Below are positions 26,738 through 36,404 of a DNA stretch of 64,000 nt, in pieces. Each line of letters starts with the position of its first letter. The stretch's first letter is position 1. Under the pieces are notes generated by a model. The model made no database searches. It worked only from the letters and a program-made list of their open reading frames with translations, and was not told where the DNA came from. Source of the DNA: Flammeovirga pacifica (GTDB lineage Bacteria > Bacteroidota > Bacteroidia > Cytophagales > Flammeovirgaceae); NCBI RefSeq assembly GCF_000807855.2, contig NZ_JRYR02000001.1, forward strand, positions 2,039,881 to 2,103,880. Direction: 5' to 3'. A program made the position numbers and the translations under genes.

Positions 26738-27133
26738 GATTATGAGGTTGTACACTTTAATATTGTAGAAGGTAAAACTGAAAAGCAAATCTATTATCAC
26801 TTTTATAAGCCAGCTGACACTAAAAGTTATAGTTATTATATAACTACTACAGGTCAAAAAGATGATGCTGAAATTAGTTATTCATTAAAAAAAGACCCTT
26901 AACTTTTAGCACTTCATGGCAATAAAATTGAGAAGCTTTTTAATACTGAAGTAGCTTATATTGGTACATACAATACTCATGAAGATCATTTTACAAGCGA
27001 TGGATATTTCGAACTTGTAAAATGGCATCCAATTGGTTCAAGTCAACGTTCAACTCTACTGCCTTTGAAGAAACCTCACTTTAGGGAAAATGTTGAACAT
27101 GAGTTTCCGTTAGAGCATAATCTTGTAAAATAA
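26738..27133 (+). pseudogene. Decayed gene fragment with one in-frame stop, family unknown
   Basis: One reading frame stays open for 131 codons except for a single TAA at 26900-26902. The first half reads DYEVVHFNIVEGKTEKQIYY and ends ISYSLKKDP; the second begins LLALHGNKIEKLFNTEVAYI and ends FPLEHNLVK before TAA at 27131. Both halves have a natural residue mix, and a CAA-to-TAA change would explain the break. There is no start codon at the left, where the LRR gene terminator now lies, so this is probably the 3' end of a lost gene. I recognise no family. Confidence 0.6.
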
Positions 27134-27278
27134 ATTTCAGTTGCTCTATCTTCATGTTCTCCTCTGAAATAAGAGTAATAACATTAGTCTGAAAATAATA
27201 AAAATTTAATTAGGGGATTTCACCATGAAATCCCCTTTCATTATTGAATACAAAATCTAAAAATAGAGTTCTTCAATA

Positions 27279-28958
27279 ATGAAAAATATAATTACTTTAT
27301 CAATCACATTATTTTGGTCGATCACCTCATTTGCACAAGATATTTACATCAACGGAAAAATTTTCACCTCTGATAAGAATAATCTGTGGGCCACAGCTTT
27401 GGTTATTAATAATGATAAAATTGAGTATGTTGGAAATGACCACAAAGCTTTAGAATGGAAGTCTAAGGAGGCTAAAGTGATCGATCTTGAAGGGAAACTA
27501 TTACTTCCTGGATTATACGATTCTCACATGCACCCAACTATAGCAGGTCCAAATATGACTTTTGTATTGGATCTTTTTGGAATAGAAGATAAAGCAGAGG
27601 CAGAAAAAAAAATCCGTAAATTTGCAGCAAAGCAACCAAAAGACGCTTGGGTACTTGCTAACGGATACAAGATTAAACATTTTGATAAATCGACTGCTCA
27701 AGAATTGGATGAACTTGTAGGTGGAAGACCTGCCATTATCTGTGAAGAATCACAGCATACAGGTTGGTATTCGACAAAAGCGATTGCACATTTTGGAGTA
27801 GATAAAAGCTCTCCTGATCCTGATGGTGGTTCATACGATCGTTTTGAAGATGGTACACCAAGTGGTCACTTTAGAGAAAAAGCACATATTGCAGCAGGTT
27901 TTTTAGCCACTCCAGAACTTCTTACACAAGAACAACAAGAAATTGCCATGAAAGCTATTTTGGATAGATGTAATAGTGTGGGGTTTATTGGCATTGAAGA
28001 TGCCGCTGCTCTTTCTGCTAAGGGAGCGGATAATGTATATAAAAGGTTATATCATAAAGGAGAACTGACCGTAAGAATGGAATATAACAGAGTACATTTG
28101 TCTCCTATTGATGATGAAACGAATAATAAAAGCCTAGATGAGCGATTCTATGAAGGAAACGAAATGTTAACTTCTAAAACAGTAAAATTCGCAATCGATG
28201 GTATTCCTACAGATAAAGCATTCCTTTTTGAGCCCTACGAAAATGCTGATTGTGAGCATTCACATACATGTATTGGAGTAGCCAACTATTCTAAAGAAAG
28301 GTTGTTAGCTAATTTCAAATATCTTATTGATAATGGTAATAGAATTTATGTACACGCTGAGGGGGATGCTGGTATATCAAGAGTAATTGATTGTCTTGAA
28401 GAAATCAATAAAGATAGATCTATTAAAGATGATAGACACGTGATCACACATGTTGATTTAATTAAAAAAGAGGATGTCGATAGATGTGCAAAGTTAGGAA
28501 TTGTGCTTCAGGTACAACCTCAATGGCAACCTTTGGATGAGTTTGCAAAAAGCTATATCAAACCTGCTTTAGGTGAAGAAAGATTTAATGAAATTTACCG
28601 TTATGATAGACTGTATCAAAGAGAAGACATTATGGTGGGTGTGGGTGCTGATTACCCAACTGGACCTGTTTTCTCACCTTGGGAGATGATGCAAAACATT
28701 GTAACAAGTAAGAATGTAGGAGAAGATATGCAACCTAGAGGTTACACTTCTTCAGTTGAAAAAGCAGTGTTACTTTTCACTATCAATAATGCTTATGTGA
28801 TGTTCAGAGAAGACATAAGCGGTAGTTTAGAAGCTGGAAAAAAAGCTGATTTCATCATCGTCGATCAAGATATCTTTAGCATTGATGTAAATGACATCCA
28901 TAAAACGAAAGTATTAAAAACTGTATTGAATGGAAATACTGTATATGAATCAAAATAA
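27279..28958 (+). CDS. Exported amidohydrolase, YtcJ-like family
   Basis: This 559-residue protein belongs to amidohydrolase family 3. A signal peptide (MKNIITLSITLFWSITSFAQ) leads to a small beta-sandwich (IYINGKIFTSD). The TIM barrel opens with the metal motif LPGLYDSHMHPTIAG. Further likely metal or catalytic residues are His in YVHAEGDAG, HVITHVDLI and Asp in VGVGADYPTGPVFSP. The C-terminus returns to the sandwich (LEAGKKADFIIVDQDIFSI). Such enzymes hydrolyse amide or cyclic amide bonds; the substrate of this subgroup is not known. It is a periplasmic single-gene unit ending at a strong terminator. Confidence 0.88.
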   Translation: MKNIITLSITLFWSITSFAQDIYINGKIFTSDKNNLWATALVINNDKIEYVGNDHKALEWKSKEAKVIDLEGKLLLPGLYDSHMHPTIAGPNMTFVLDLFGIEDKAEAEKKIRKFAAKQPKDAWVLANGYKIKHFDKSTAQELDELVGGRPAIICEESQHTGWYSTKAIAHFGVDKSSPDPDGGSYDRFEDGTPSGHFREKAHIAAGFLATPELLTQEQQEIAMKAILDRCNSVGFIGIEDAAALSAKGADNVYKRLYHKGELTVRMEYNRVHLSPIDDETNNKSLDERFYEGNEMLTSKTVKFAIDGIPTDKAFLFEPYENADCEHSHTCIGVANYSKERLLANFKYLIDNGNRIYVHAEGDAGISRVIDCLEEINKDRSIKDDRHVITHVDLIKKEDVDRCAKLGIVLQVQPQWQPLDEFAKSYIKPALGEERFNEIYRYDRLYQREDIMVGVGADYPTGPVFSPWEMMQNIVTSKNVGEDMQPRGYTSSVEKAVLLFTINNAYVMFREDISGSLEAGKKADFIIVDQDIFSIDVNDIHKTKVLKTVLNGNTVYESK

Positions 28959-28976
28959 GCAGTATTGAGTCAAAAG

Positions 28977-29010
28977 AATACCCATTGGAAAACGATGGGT
29001 ATTTTTTTTT
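28977..29010 (+). terminator. Intrinsic terminator after the amidohydrolase gene
   Basis: AATACCCAT/ATGGGTATT forms a 9-bp stem followed by nine T residues, 18 bases after the stop codon. Confidence 0.93.
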
Positions 29011-29150
29011 CTTCATACATCAAGAATTATCATTTTCTGCTAATGAAAAGCTACATCTTCTCTCTAACAATATCACTGTTTGCTCATTAAGACGGGACTG
29101 CTTCAAAAATTAAACAACTAAACATTTCCTCTTAAATATTAAAAAACCTA

Positions 29151-29181
29151 TTCGAAGTTTAGTCTATTGTCATTACATTTG
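29151..29181 (+). promoter_or_regulatory. Candidate promoter of menB
   Basis: TACATTTG at 29174-29181 matches the -7 consensus TAnnTTTG, 28 bases before the ATG. TTCG at 29151-29154, 19 bases upstream, is a weak -33 box. Confidence 0.5.
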
Positions 29182-29209
29182 TAAGAATCGAACACAAACT
29201 AATTTTGTA

Positions 29210-30052
29210 ATGGCAAATCTAGAGTGGAAAACAATTAAAGAATATGAGGAAATCACCTTCAAGAGTTTGGATGGTGTAGCGAGAATCGCAATAAATAGAC
29301 CTGAATGCAGAAATGCATTTACACCGAAAACCGTTGATGAAATATGGGAAGCTTTAATTATTTGCCATGAAAGTCAGGAAATTGGTGTTGTTCTAATTAC
29401 CGGTGAAGGTCCTTCTCAAAAAGATGGTGGATGGGCGTTCTGTTCTGGTGGCGATCAACGTGTTAGATCTAATACAGGTTATAAAGGATCAAATGGCGTA
29501 AATAGATTCAATATTTTGGATGTACAACGTCAGATTCGTTTCATGAATAAAGTAGTTATTGCTGTCGTTCCAGGTTGGTGCGTTGGTGGTGGCCATAGTT
29601 TACATGTTGTTTGTGATATGACAATAGCAAGTAAAGAACATGCTAAGTTTAAACAAACAGATGCTGATGTAGCTAGTTTTGATGGTGGATTTGGTTCTGC
29701 TTATTTAGCTCGTCAGGTAGGTCAGAAAAGAGCAAGAGAAATCTTCTTCTTAGGTGCTGAGTATTCTGCACAAGATGCTTACGAAATGGGTATGGTTAAC
29801 AAAGTTGTACCTCATGAAGAGTTAGAACAAACTGCTTTTGATTGGGCACAAGAAATCATGACAAAGTCTCCTACAGCAATCAAGATGTTGAAGTTTGGCT
29901 TTAATCTAATTGATGATGGTTTAGTGGGGCAGCAAGTTTATGCAGGTGAAGCTACTCGTTTAGCTTACGGCACAGATGAGGCGACAGAGGGTAGAGATGC
30001 TTTCCTTCAGAAAAGAAAACGAGACTTCTCGAAATTCCCTAAATTCCCTTGA
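29210..30052 (+). CDS. menB: 1,4-dihydroxy-2-naphthoyl-CoA synthase
   Basis: This 280-residue crotonase-fold enzyme closes the second ring of menaquinone by converting O-succinylbenzoyl-CoA to 1,4-dihydroxy-2-naphthoyl-CoA. It shows the family start YEEITFKSLDGVARIAINRP, the oxyanion-hole segment AFCSGGDQRVR, VVPGWCVGGGHSLHVVCDMT and FDGGFGSAYLARQVGQKRAR. Length and motifs match MenB throughout. It stands alone here, with the next menaquinone-type gene (a MenE-like ligase) 9 kb away, so the pathway genes are dispersed in this genome. Menaquinone is the usual respiratory quinone of Bacteroidota. Confidence 0.94.
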   Translation: MANLEWKTIKEYEEITFKSLDGVARIAINRPECRNAFTPKTVDEIWEALIICHESQEIGVVLITGEGPSQKDGGWAFCSGGDQRVRSNTGYKGSNGVNRFNILDVQRQIRFMNKVVIAVVPGWCVGGGHSLHVVCDMTIASKEHAKFKQTDADVASFDGGFGSAYLARQVGQKRAREIFFLGAEYSAQDAYEMGMVNKVVPHEELEQTAFDWAQEIMTKSPTAIKMLKFGFNLIDDGLVGQQVYAGEATRLAYGTDEATEGRDAFLQKRKRDFSKFPKFP

Positions 30053-30079
30053 TCCAATTAATCAATAGAAAATATTATA

Positions 30080-30125
30080 AGAATTTGTCATCATCATTAA
30101 TGTGGATGACAAATTCTTTTTTTAT
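30080..30125 (+). terminator. Intrinsic terminator after menB
   Basis: AGAATTTGTCATC/GATGACAAATTCT forms a 13-bp stem followed by a T run. Confidence 0.93.
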
Positions 30126-30175
30126 ACTAAAAAAAAAATACTTCTAACTTATTATTTTTTAATTAACTATTTACC

Positions 30176-30637
30176 ATGAAAAAGCAACTATCCTTTCTTC
30201 TTTTACTTTTTATTTCGCTTCATTCTTTTGGTCAGGAAGAATTTGTAGCATTAGAGAAAAAAGAAGATTATAAAAAGGCAGAACCAATTGTACAGAATGT
30301 AGTAGATTTCCTTTTAAGCAATCCAACTACTTTTAAGGAGGAGGTAAGAAAAGCTGGTTACGCTTTCGTTATAAAGTGGATGTCTGGCACTCCAGATCAT
30401 ACTTTTTCCATTTCTGCTGAAGGAATGAATTTATTGAATAGCGATGAGGATTATCTTGCCATGTATATGGCGGCACAAACAAAATTTGCATTTGATAATC
30501 TCGATAAAAAACTAACCCCTGTAGAAATTGAAAAAGGAGGGATCGTTTTATTTTTCGAATATTGTGCTAACCCTGTGAATGAAATGAAGTTTACGAAAGG
30601 CATGAAAAAGTACTTGAAAAAGAATAAACTTCAATAA
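30176..30637 (+). CDS. Small exported hypothetical protein
   Basis: This is a 153-residue protein with a clear signal peptide (MKKQLSFLLLLFISLHSFGQ) and a helical mature part (KAEPIVQNVVDFLLSNPTTF, DYLAMYMAAQTKFAFDNLDK). I do not recognise a family. It is a one-gene unit between the menB terminator and a strong shared terminator with hemA. The periplasmic location is predicted from the signal peptide; no motif suggests an enzyme. Confidence 0.7.
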   Translation: MKKQLSFLLLLFISLHSFGQEEFVALEKKEDYKKAEPIVQNVVDFLLSNPTTFKEEVRKAGYAFVIKWMSGTPDHTFSISAEGMNLLNSDEDYLAMYMAAQTKFAFDNLDKKLTPVEIEKGGIVLFFEYCANPVNEMKFTKGMKKYLKKNKLQ

Positions 30638-30679
30638 AAAAAGTCCTTCGTTGAAATATGTTCAACGAAGGACTTTTTT
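30637..30679. terminator. Bidirectional terminator between the hypothetical gene and hemA
   Basis: AAGTCCTTCGTTGAA and TTCAACGAAGGACTT form a long perfect stem with A and T runs on either side. It can end transcription of both convergent genes. Confidence 0.95.
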
Positions 30680-30695
30680 CTATCTCTTAAATTAT

Positions 30696-31952
30696 TTATT
30701 TCTCTACATCAATATCAAATAAATCAGTAATGATTTTACCCATTTTTTGACCTTCTTTTTTATTGACAGATGCTGTTGCTTTTAATTGAAGTACGGGAAC
30801 TTTCATGATTTTATTCAACAAGTTCTTTGTAATCTTTTCTACTTGCTTCTTTTCTTTAGAAGATAATTGATCTTCATACTTTTGAACTTCTTTCCCTCTA
30901 ATTTCTTCAAGCGTATTTTTTAAACCTTTAATTATAGGAGAAAATTCCATTTCCTGCGTTCTCTTATTAAACTCAGATAATGAACACTCAATGATTGCTT
31001 CTACTTGTGGTATTGCATTGATACGCTTTTCTAAAGCCTTATCAGCTCTAGCGTTAATATCATCAACCGTATAGACAATCACTCCAGGAATATCCTCTAC
31101 ATCTTCAGCTACAGAACGTGGTACAGATAAATCCATAAAACATTTGAAAGCTAGAATATCTAAAGAAGATATATTTTCTTTATTAAAATAATCGGCAATT
31201 GGTAAAGAAGAGATAATAACATCAGCTTCTTTAGCTGCTTTCCATAACTCTTCGAAAGGTCTGGTTTTATATCCTGTTTCTGAGGCTAACTCTTCCGCCA
31301 CCTTAAAGGTACGGTTCATGATAGTCACATCAGAAATATCTGTGTTTTGTAAGTTTCTTACGGCGTCCGTCCCTATTTCGCCTAAGCCAACCACAAGAAT
31401 TTTGGGGTCATTAATATCAGAAGTTAATTCATCTAACATTTCTACTGCAGCATAAGATACTGAAGCAGCGCCATCCCTAAATTCTGTTTCTATTTGCACT
31501 CTTTTGTTAGCATTAAAAATTGTATGCATCAAACGGTGTAAATAAGGCCCTGCCATTTCATGATCAGCCGTCCATTGATACGCACGTTTTACCTGACTAG
31601 AAATTTGAATATCACCTACTACTTGAGACTCCAAACCCATAGCCACTCTGAACAAGTGATTTTGTACATCTTTGGGATCACAAACAGATTCAAAATATTT
31701 ATTCGCTTCAGCTCCTTTAATATTTTTAATCGAACAGATGTCCTTGATTAAGCTATCAGATATATCCTCATCAGCCATATAATAAGCCTCCGTTCTGTTG
31801 CACGTAGAGACAAACAACAGTTCGTTAAGACGTTGATCTTTCTGATACGTCTTCAACAGTTGTTCACAATCGTCTTGCGACAATGATAACTTACCTCTAA
31901 CTTCTAGAGGAGTATTTTTATAAGATAATCGAATTGCTTTGAAATCTTTCAT
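30696..31952 (-). CDS. hemA: Glutamyl-tRNA reductase
   Basis: This 418-residue enzyme reduces glutamyl-tRNA(Glu) with NADPH to glutamate-1-semialdehyde, the first step of heme synthesis by the C5 route. The N-terminal catalytic domain contains FVSTCNRTEAYY with the active-site cysteine near residue 51 and ESQVVGDIQISSQVKRAYQ. The NADPH domain follows (ILVVGLGEIGTDAVRNL, MNRTFKVAEEL), then a helical dimerisation domain. Sequence spacing matches bacterial HemA. It is a single-gene unit with a terminator at its end. Heme from this route would also supply the P450 in this window. Confidence 0.95.
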   Translation of the reverse strand: MKDFKAIRLSYKNTPLEVRGKLSLSQDDCEQLLKTYQKDQRLNELLFVSTCNRTEAYYMADEDISDSLIKDICSIKNIKGAEANKYFESVCDPKDVQNHLFRVAMGLESQVVGDIQISSQVKRAYQWTADHEMAGPYLHRLMHTIFNANKRVQIETEFRDGAASVSYAAVEMLDELTSDINDPKILVVGLGEIGTDAVRNLQNTDISDVTIMNRTFKVAEELASETGYKTRPFEELWKAAKEADVIISSLPIADYFNKENISSLDILAFKCFMDLSVPRSVAEDVEDIPGVIVYTVDDINARADKALEKRINAIPQVEAIIECSLSEFNKRTQEMEFSPIIKGLKNTLEEIRGKEVQKYEDQLSSKEKKQVEKITKNLLNKIMKVPVLQLKATASVNKKEGQKMGKIITDLFDIDVEK

Positions 31953-32023
31953 ACCTGTTTAAAAAGGGTCTTGGTACAAAAATACTACTTAAGTAGGTTA
32001 AAATATAGGTTTATTTAAAATGA

Positions 32024-33151
32024 TTACCAATTAATACTGTAAATCAAACTTTTAGAATAAAATTCAAGCTCAGGAAAGGCAAAACTTTGTGTAGTATGTA
32101 TAGGAGTTAAGTGACCTCCCTTAAAATGTCCGTCTACACATTCTCCCATAACGTTCCATTTTGATTGTGATTGTTCGTCGATATACAACCCATCTTTTTT
32201 AGAAAACGATAACCAAACTCCATCATACAATGAAGAAAAAGCCACTGCTGAACCTATTACTTTAGATTGATTGATCTCCCTTTGGTCTAACATTGATTTA
32301 CTGCCATCCACATAAAAAATTGTGATGTACATATCGTTTGGAGTATCATTTATTACTTTTTTCTTTCTAATTTCTTCTAAAGGGTAAATCATATGATCAC
32401 CACGTAAATTAAGTGTAATCACCCTCTCCATTGGCATCATACGTTCATCTGGCATATGATTAAGAAACAAAGGTTTTTCGGTAAGAATATTATCGTACTT
32501 ATAATAAGGGTTGATTCCATAAGGTAGTAAATCATCTTTCTCATCGAAACGTAACACTAAACCATATTTACAATTATCATAAAACTGATTCATAGTCATT
32601 CGAATACAATCTCTTTCTGTTAACTGCTGATTTCTTAATTCTCCCGTTTCACATTTACCTGTATATTGTTGCCACCAAGATTCCGATTGCTCATCATACA
32701 AAACAACATTACTCATACGTACCATTCCTGAAGGAGCAAAAACCAATTCTCTTTGTACACCATTTCTTTCAAAACGTCTTTCAAATACTTTAATAGCATC
32801 TGTTAAAGGACAATAAGTAATGGCAATTGGCATGCCTCCTATTCTATCGTTAATGACCTGATGAAACATTAAAAATTCCATAGGATAAGCCTTGTGTTCT
32901 CTACCTTGAGAAACCACTACAACATTTTCGTTACCCTTATAAAAGTCTTTAGCGCGTTCTTCGTTATAAAATTTAGGATGATTAATGGCTTTAAAAGCAT
33001 CTCTAGGGGTGAGTGCTTGATATTGCCACAAATTGAAATTCGTATTTTCTAGGTCAGTATTCCATTCATCGTTTACACCTACCCTATTCACTTGAGCGTT
33101 AAGCCCTAGTGTTATACACATCATCAAAAAAACGAGATGGAAGACTCTCAT
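32024..33151 (-). CDS. DUF3179 domain secreted protein
   Basis: This 375-residue protein has a signal peptide (MRVFHLVFLMMCITLGLNAQ). Its body matches DUF3179: KAYPMEFLMFHQVINDRIGG, PIAITYCPLTDAIKVFERR, SNVVLYDEQSESWWQQYTG and a final LTPIHTTQSFAFPEL. The family is widespread in marine bacteria and its biochemical role is not known. It likely acts in the periplasm or at the surface. It is transcribed leftward behind hemA's upstream gap and is divergent from the next gene. Confidence 0.82.
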   Translation of the reverse strand: MRVFHLVFLMMCITLGLNAQVNRVGVNDEWNTDLENTNFNLWQYQALTPRDAFKAINHPKFYNEERAKDFYKGNENVVVVSQGREHKAYPMEFLMFHQVINDRIGGMPIAITYCPLTDAIKVFERRFERNGVQRELVFAPSGMVRMSNVVLYDEQSESWWQQYTGKCETGELRNQQLTERDCIRMTMNQFYDNCKYGLVLRFDEKDDLLPYGINPYYKYDNILTEKPLFLNHMPDERMMPMERVITLNLRGDHMIYPLEEIRKKKVINDTPNDMYITIFYVDGSKSMLDQREINQSKVIGSAVAFSSLYDGVWLSFSKKDGLYIDEQSQSKWNVMGECVDGHFKGGHLTPIHTTQSFAFPELEFYSKSLIYSINW

Positions 33152-33392
33152 ATTAAAGTAATTATTTGTTCCCTAATTTAATTTATACAAAAGTAACAAA
33201 TGATGTTAGACCTACCATTATTTTTAAGTCATATTAATGGTAAAAAAACCATGATATATATGATAAAATATACTATTTCAATATTCCTTTGAACATAAAA
33301 GATAAATAAACTACATTTTAACGTTTTTACTCTTTATCAAAAAAAAAATCATCTATTTTAATTTTACTTATAAACTATAACTTTTTAATACA

Positions 33393-34325
33393 ATGTTTAA
33401 ACAATTTTTTATTACTTCCCTACTACTAGTCACTTCATTCACACTTCTTGCTTCTGGTTCTGAAAATGCAGTACCAAACGAAGAAACCCCCTATCATTTG
33501 ATGGGCGAATATGACGGTAAAGGAATGTCAGTAGTATGGACGGTAAATGAATGGCCTGCTGGTTTAGAAAAAATGGTCATTAAAAAGAAAAGTGCCTCTA
33601 CAGGAAATCAATGGGTAACACTAACTAAAACTCCGTTATTACCAGGATTTAAAGAAGATAAAGCTTTAGATAATGTTACTGACAATGCTGATTTTTTAGA
33701 AGAAATGAAGCAATATCAAAAAAACGCTTTTGAGAAAGATCCGAAAGGATTATCTTCTTTAACCAACGAAGAACTTATGAAAGCAGTTGGTGAAAATCCT
33801 AAAATGATTTTTTGGGTGAACTTAAGCATTTTAGCCGAATATAAATTTGCATTAATGACAGGCTTTGGTTTCAAAGAAATCGATCCAAAAAAAGAAGTTA
33901 TCACCTATGGATTATTCCCAGTGATTAATGGTAAGGAGGCTACTACTCCTATATTTACTAAAGAATTTGATTTAAATGCTAAATTAAAGGACGAACCGGT
34001 TATAGTTTCTAAAAAGACTGAAAAAGGGTTGGGTGGAGAAGGAGTAAAGATTGATGTAACTTATGAAGCTTCGTCATTACCTGAACACTTTAGTTTATTT
34101 AATGTCTACCGTACAGAAGAAGGCTCTAATGAAAAAGTAAAAGCAAATAAAAATTTAATGGCTATCAGTACAAAATTAGCTGAAGGCGAAACAAACCTTA
34201 AGCTTACTTTCAAGGATAAAGAAATTGATAATACAAAAAAATATAAATATGAATTTATCATCACCTCTTTGTTTGGAAATGATGCGAAACCATTTACTGT
34301 AGATTATATTCCTGCAGCACAATAA
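33393..34325 (+). CDS. Exported hypothetical protein
   Basis: This is a 310-residue protein with a signal peptide (MFKQFFITSLLLVTSFTLLA). The mature part has alternating strands with YHLMGEYDGKGMSVVWTVNE at the start and YKYEFIITSLFGNDAKPFTV at the end, as in fibronectin-III-like domains that handle dialogue-style repeated strands. A helical insert (FLEEMKQYQKNAFEK) lies in the middle. No family is recognised. It is a single-gene unit closed by a strong terminator shared with the M28 peptidase gene. Confidence 0.65.
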   Translation: MFKQFFITSLLLVTSFTLLASGSENAVPNEETPYHLMGEYDGKGMSVVWTVNEWPAGLEKMVIKKKSASTGNQWVTLTKTPLLPGFKEDKALDNVTDNADFLEEMKQYQKNAFEKDPKGLSSLTNEELMKAVGENPKMIFWVNLSILAEYKFALMTGFGFKEIDPKKEVITYGLFPVINGKEATTPIFTKEFDLNAKLKDEPVIVSKKTEKGLGGEGVKIDVTYEASSLPEHFSLFNVYRTEEGSNEKVKANKNLMAISTKLAEGETNLKLTFKDKEIDNTKKYKYEFIITSLFGNDAKPFTVDYIPAAQ

Positions 34326-34340
34326 TATTTTTTTATTCAA

Positions 34341-34380
34341 AAAAGACCTTGATGAATCAATTACTCATCAAGGTCTTTTT
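34341..34380. terminator. Bidirectional terminator before the M28 peptidase end
   Basis: AAAAGACCTTGATGA pairs with TCATCAAGGTCTTTT, flanked by A and T runs, serving both convergent genes. Confidence 0.94.
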
Positions 34381-34399
34381 ATTTATGGTTAGACAGATC

Positions 34400-35716
34400 T
34401 TACTTTAATTTAGGAGTAATTCTTCCTCTAACTATTGGCTCGATAGCCACACTCAATCCTTTAATAACATCCACAATATTCTGATAATTTAATGTTTCTG
34501 CTTCATCGTTTACCGTATGGTAATACGTATCGAAATCAATATCTGTAGAAGAAACTGTATGTGCAATGACTCCTCTTACAGCAAATGGAGCATTATCAGA
34601 ACGCATAAATAAATCTAAATCTTCATAAGGATCGGCAAACAATTTAAAATTGATACGATTTTTTAATACCGTTTCTGCCATTTGTGCTCCTAACGTACTT
34701 TTGTCATATCCTGTTATATATGCCTTTCTTTTCCCATTTACAGAAGGTTTACCAATCATCTCTATATTGATAAGTGCTACTATATTTTTAAGCTCTTCAT
34801 CAGACATATGATTTGCCATATAATCAGAACCTATAAGTCCTAATTCTTCTGCGGTAAAAGTGACAAACAATATAGTTCTTGGATATTTTATTCTTCTCTT
34901 ACCAAAATACTCTGCTAATTGTAAAACGGCAGAAACTCCAGATGCATTGTCGTCTGCTCCATTAGCAATTGAATCGCCTTGTATTTGCTGTAAAATCCCT
35001 ATATGATCATGATGAGCACCGATCATTACAACTTCTTTAGCTCTTGGACCGTTCCCTTCAATTTTAGCCATGACATTTCTCATGACGATTTGATGGGTTT
35101 TCTGTTGAAAAGATAATTTAATTTTTTTGAATTTTTGTCTAACCTCTGGCTGATCTTTTACCCAAATGATATTTCTAGTACCATCCAATTGATCTAAATA
35201 ATTTTCTTTGTTAGACAACTTTATTTTCAACTGAGACATTTGCTGTTGGTTCATATCTCCTTGTACCCATACTAAAGTAGGCTCGGTGGTTTTAATTAAA
35301 CTTTCTCTTTGATCTTTAAAATCATCCTCTTCTCCTAAAGTTATCACCTTCAGTGATTTTGCCTTTTTAAGCATCCAATCAGAGCGATCAGTATCTATAA
35401 AGAAATCAGAAGTTGATACAGCTTTTTTATTCAATAAAAGAGATTCAGAAATAAGCTCTACTCCAAACTTATTGATATTTTGAAAGTAAGAACCCTCATC
35501 ACCTGCAGGAACAAGCCCATACTTTTCAAACTCTGTTTTGATGTACTCTGTAGTTAGTCTTTCTCCATCAGATCCAGCATAACGCCCCCTTAATGCATCA
35601 CTCGATAAAGTATCAATTATTTCTTTTGTACGTCCTGTTGAAATCTGTGAATATACAGAAGTAGGTAAGATGATAAATAATATTAAAAGGCTAGATATTG
35701 TTTGTACTATTCTCAT
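34400..35716 (-). CDS. M28 family zinc aminopeptidase, exported
   Basis: This is a 438-residue peptidase with a signal peptide (LFIILPTSVYSQ). The M28 catalytic domain carries the co-catalytic zinc ligands in IGAHHDHIG (His), ANGADDNASG (bridging Asp), FVTFTAEELGLIGS (general base and ligand Glu), NIEMIG-type segment and VIAHTVSSTDIDFDTYYHTV (last His). An inserted domain of about 130 residues precedes the core, as in PA-domain-less Bacteroidota relatives. It would trim N-terminal residues from peptides in the periplasm or outside. A partly overlapping nutritional role with the M23 enzyme is not suggested by location. Confidence 0.9.
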   Translation of the reverse strand: MRIVQTISSLLILFIILPTSVYSQISTGRTKEIIDTLSSDALRGRYAGSDGERLTTEYIKTEFEKYGLVPAGDEGSYFQNINKFGVELISESLLLNKKAVSTSDFFIDTDRSDWMLKKAKSLKVITLGEEDDFKDQRESLIKTTEPTLVWVQGDMNQQQMSQLKIKLSNKENYLDQLDGTRNIIWVKDQPEVRQKFKKIKLSFQQKTHQIVMRNVMAKIEGNGPRAKEVVMIGAHHDHIGILQQIQGDSIANGADDNASGVSAVLQLAEYFGKRRIKYPRTILFVTFTAEELGLIGSDYMANHMSDEELKNIVALINIEMIGKPSVNGKRKAYITGYDKSTLGAQMAETVLKNRINFKLFADPYEDLDLFMRSDNAPFAVRGVIAHTVSSTDIDFDTYYHTVNDEAETLNYQNIVDVIKGLSVAIEPIVRGRITPKLK

Positions 35717-35904
35717 GAACTATGAAGATATGTTAAGTTTTTCCCTAATGAATTTAATCGTTAGAAACTTTTTTAAGCACGAAATGTATTAAACATATGT
35801 GACACGTTTTCATTAACGATTGGGTTTGTACTAATGGTTTTTTTAACCTCAAGTGACAATTTCAACATAAAAGTAAAGGAATTTACTTTAAATAACATAC
35901 CACT

Positions 35905-36390
35905 ATGAAAGAATATACAACAGAGGTAGATGTTTTATTTACTCAATTAAAAACTGCTACTGATAAAGATAAAATAAGTGACTTAGAAAATTCAATTCTT
36001 CAAATTTGGCAAAAAACTGAAGATCCCTTCATGATTGACGTATTTCATTTGGGTACAGAACAAATTGCTAAGGAAAGGTTTAAAGATGCCATTGCAACTT
36101 ATTCTCATGCATTAATTTTTAATAAAAATCACTCTGAGGTTTATAATAAAAGAGCGATTTGCTATTACATGAGAGGTGAGTTTAAGAAGGCTATAGAAGA
36201 TTTAAATAAAGTATTAGAATTAGAGCCTAGGCACTTTGCTGCACTCTCGGGTCTAAGTACTATTTATAGAGAACTTAAACTCGAAAAATTATCTTTAAAT
36301 CATTTAGAAAAGTTATTAAAGATTGTCCCTAATAAAGAAGGGTTAAGTCTTCAGGCAAAAAACATTAGAAAAAACCTTAGGAAAAATTAG
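35905..36390 (+). CDS. TPR-repeat protein
   Basis: This 161-residue cytoplasmic protein has no signal peptide. At least two tetratricopeptide repeats are visible (ERFKDAIATYSHALIFNKNH, GEFKKAIEDLNKVLELEPRH), with a third degenerate one (LSLNHLEKLLKIVPNKEG). TPR arrays mediate protein-protein contacts; no partner can be named. It is a single-gene unit. Confidence 0.8.
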   Translation: MKEYTTEVDVLFTQLKTATDKDKISDLENSILQIWQKTEDPFMIDVFHLGTEQIAKERFKDAIATYSHALIFNKNHSEVYNKRAICYYMRGEFKKAIEDLNKVLELEPRHFAALSGLSTIYRELKLEKLSLNHLEKLLKIVPNKEGLSLQAKNIRKNLRKN

Positions 36391-36404
36391 TTTCTAGCAC
36401 ATTG

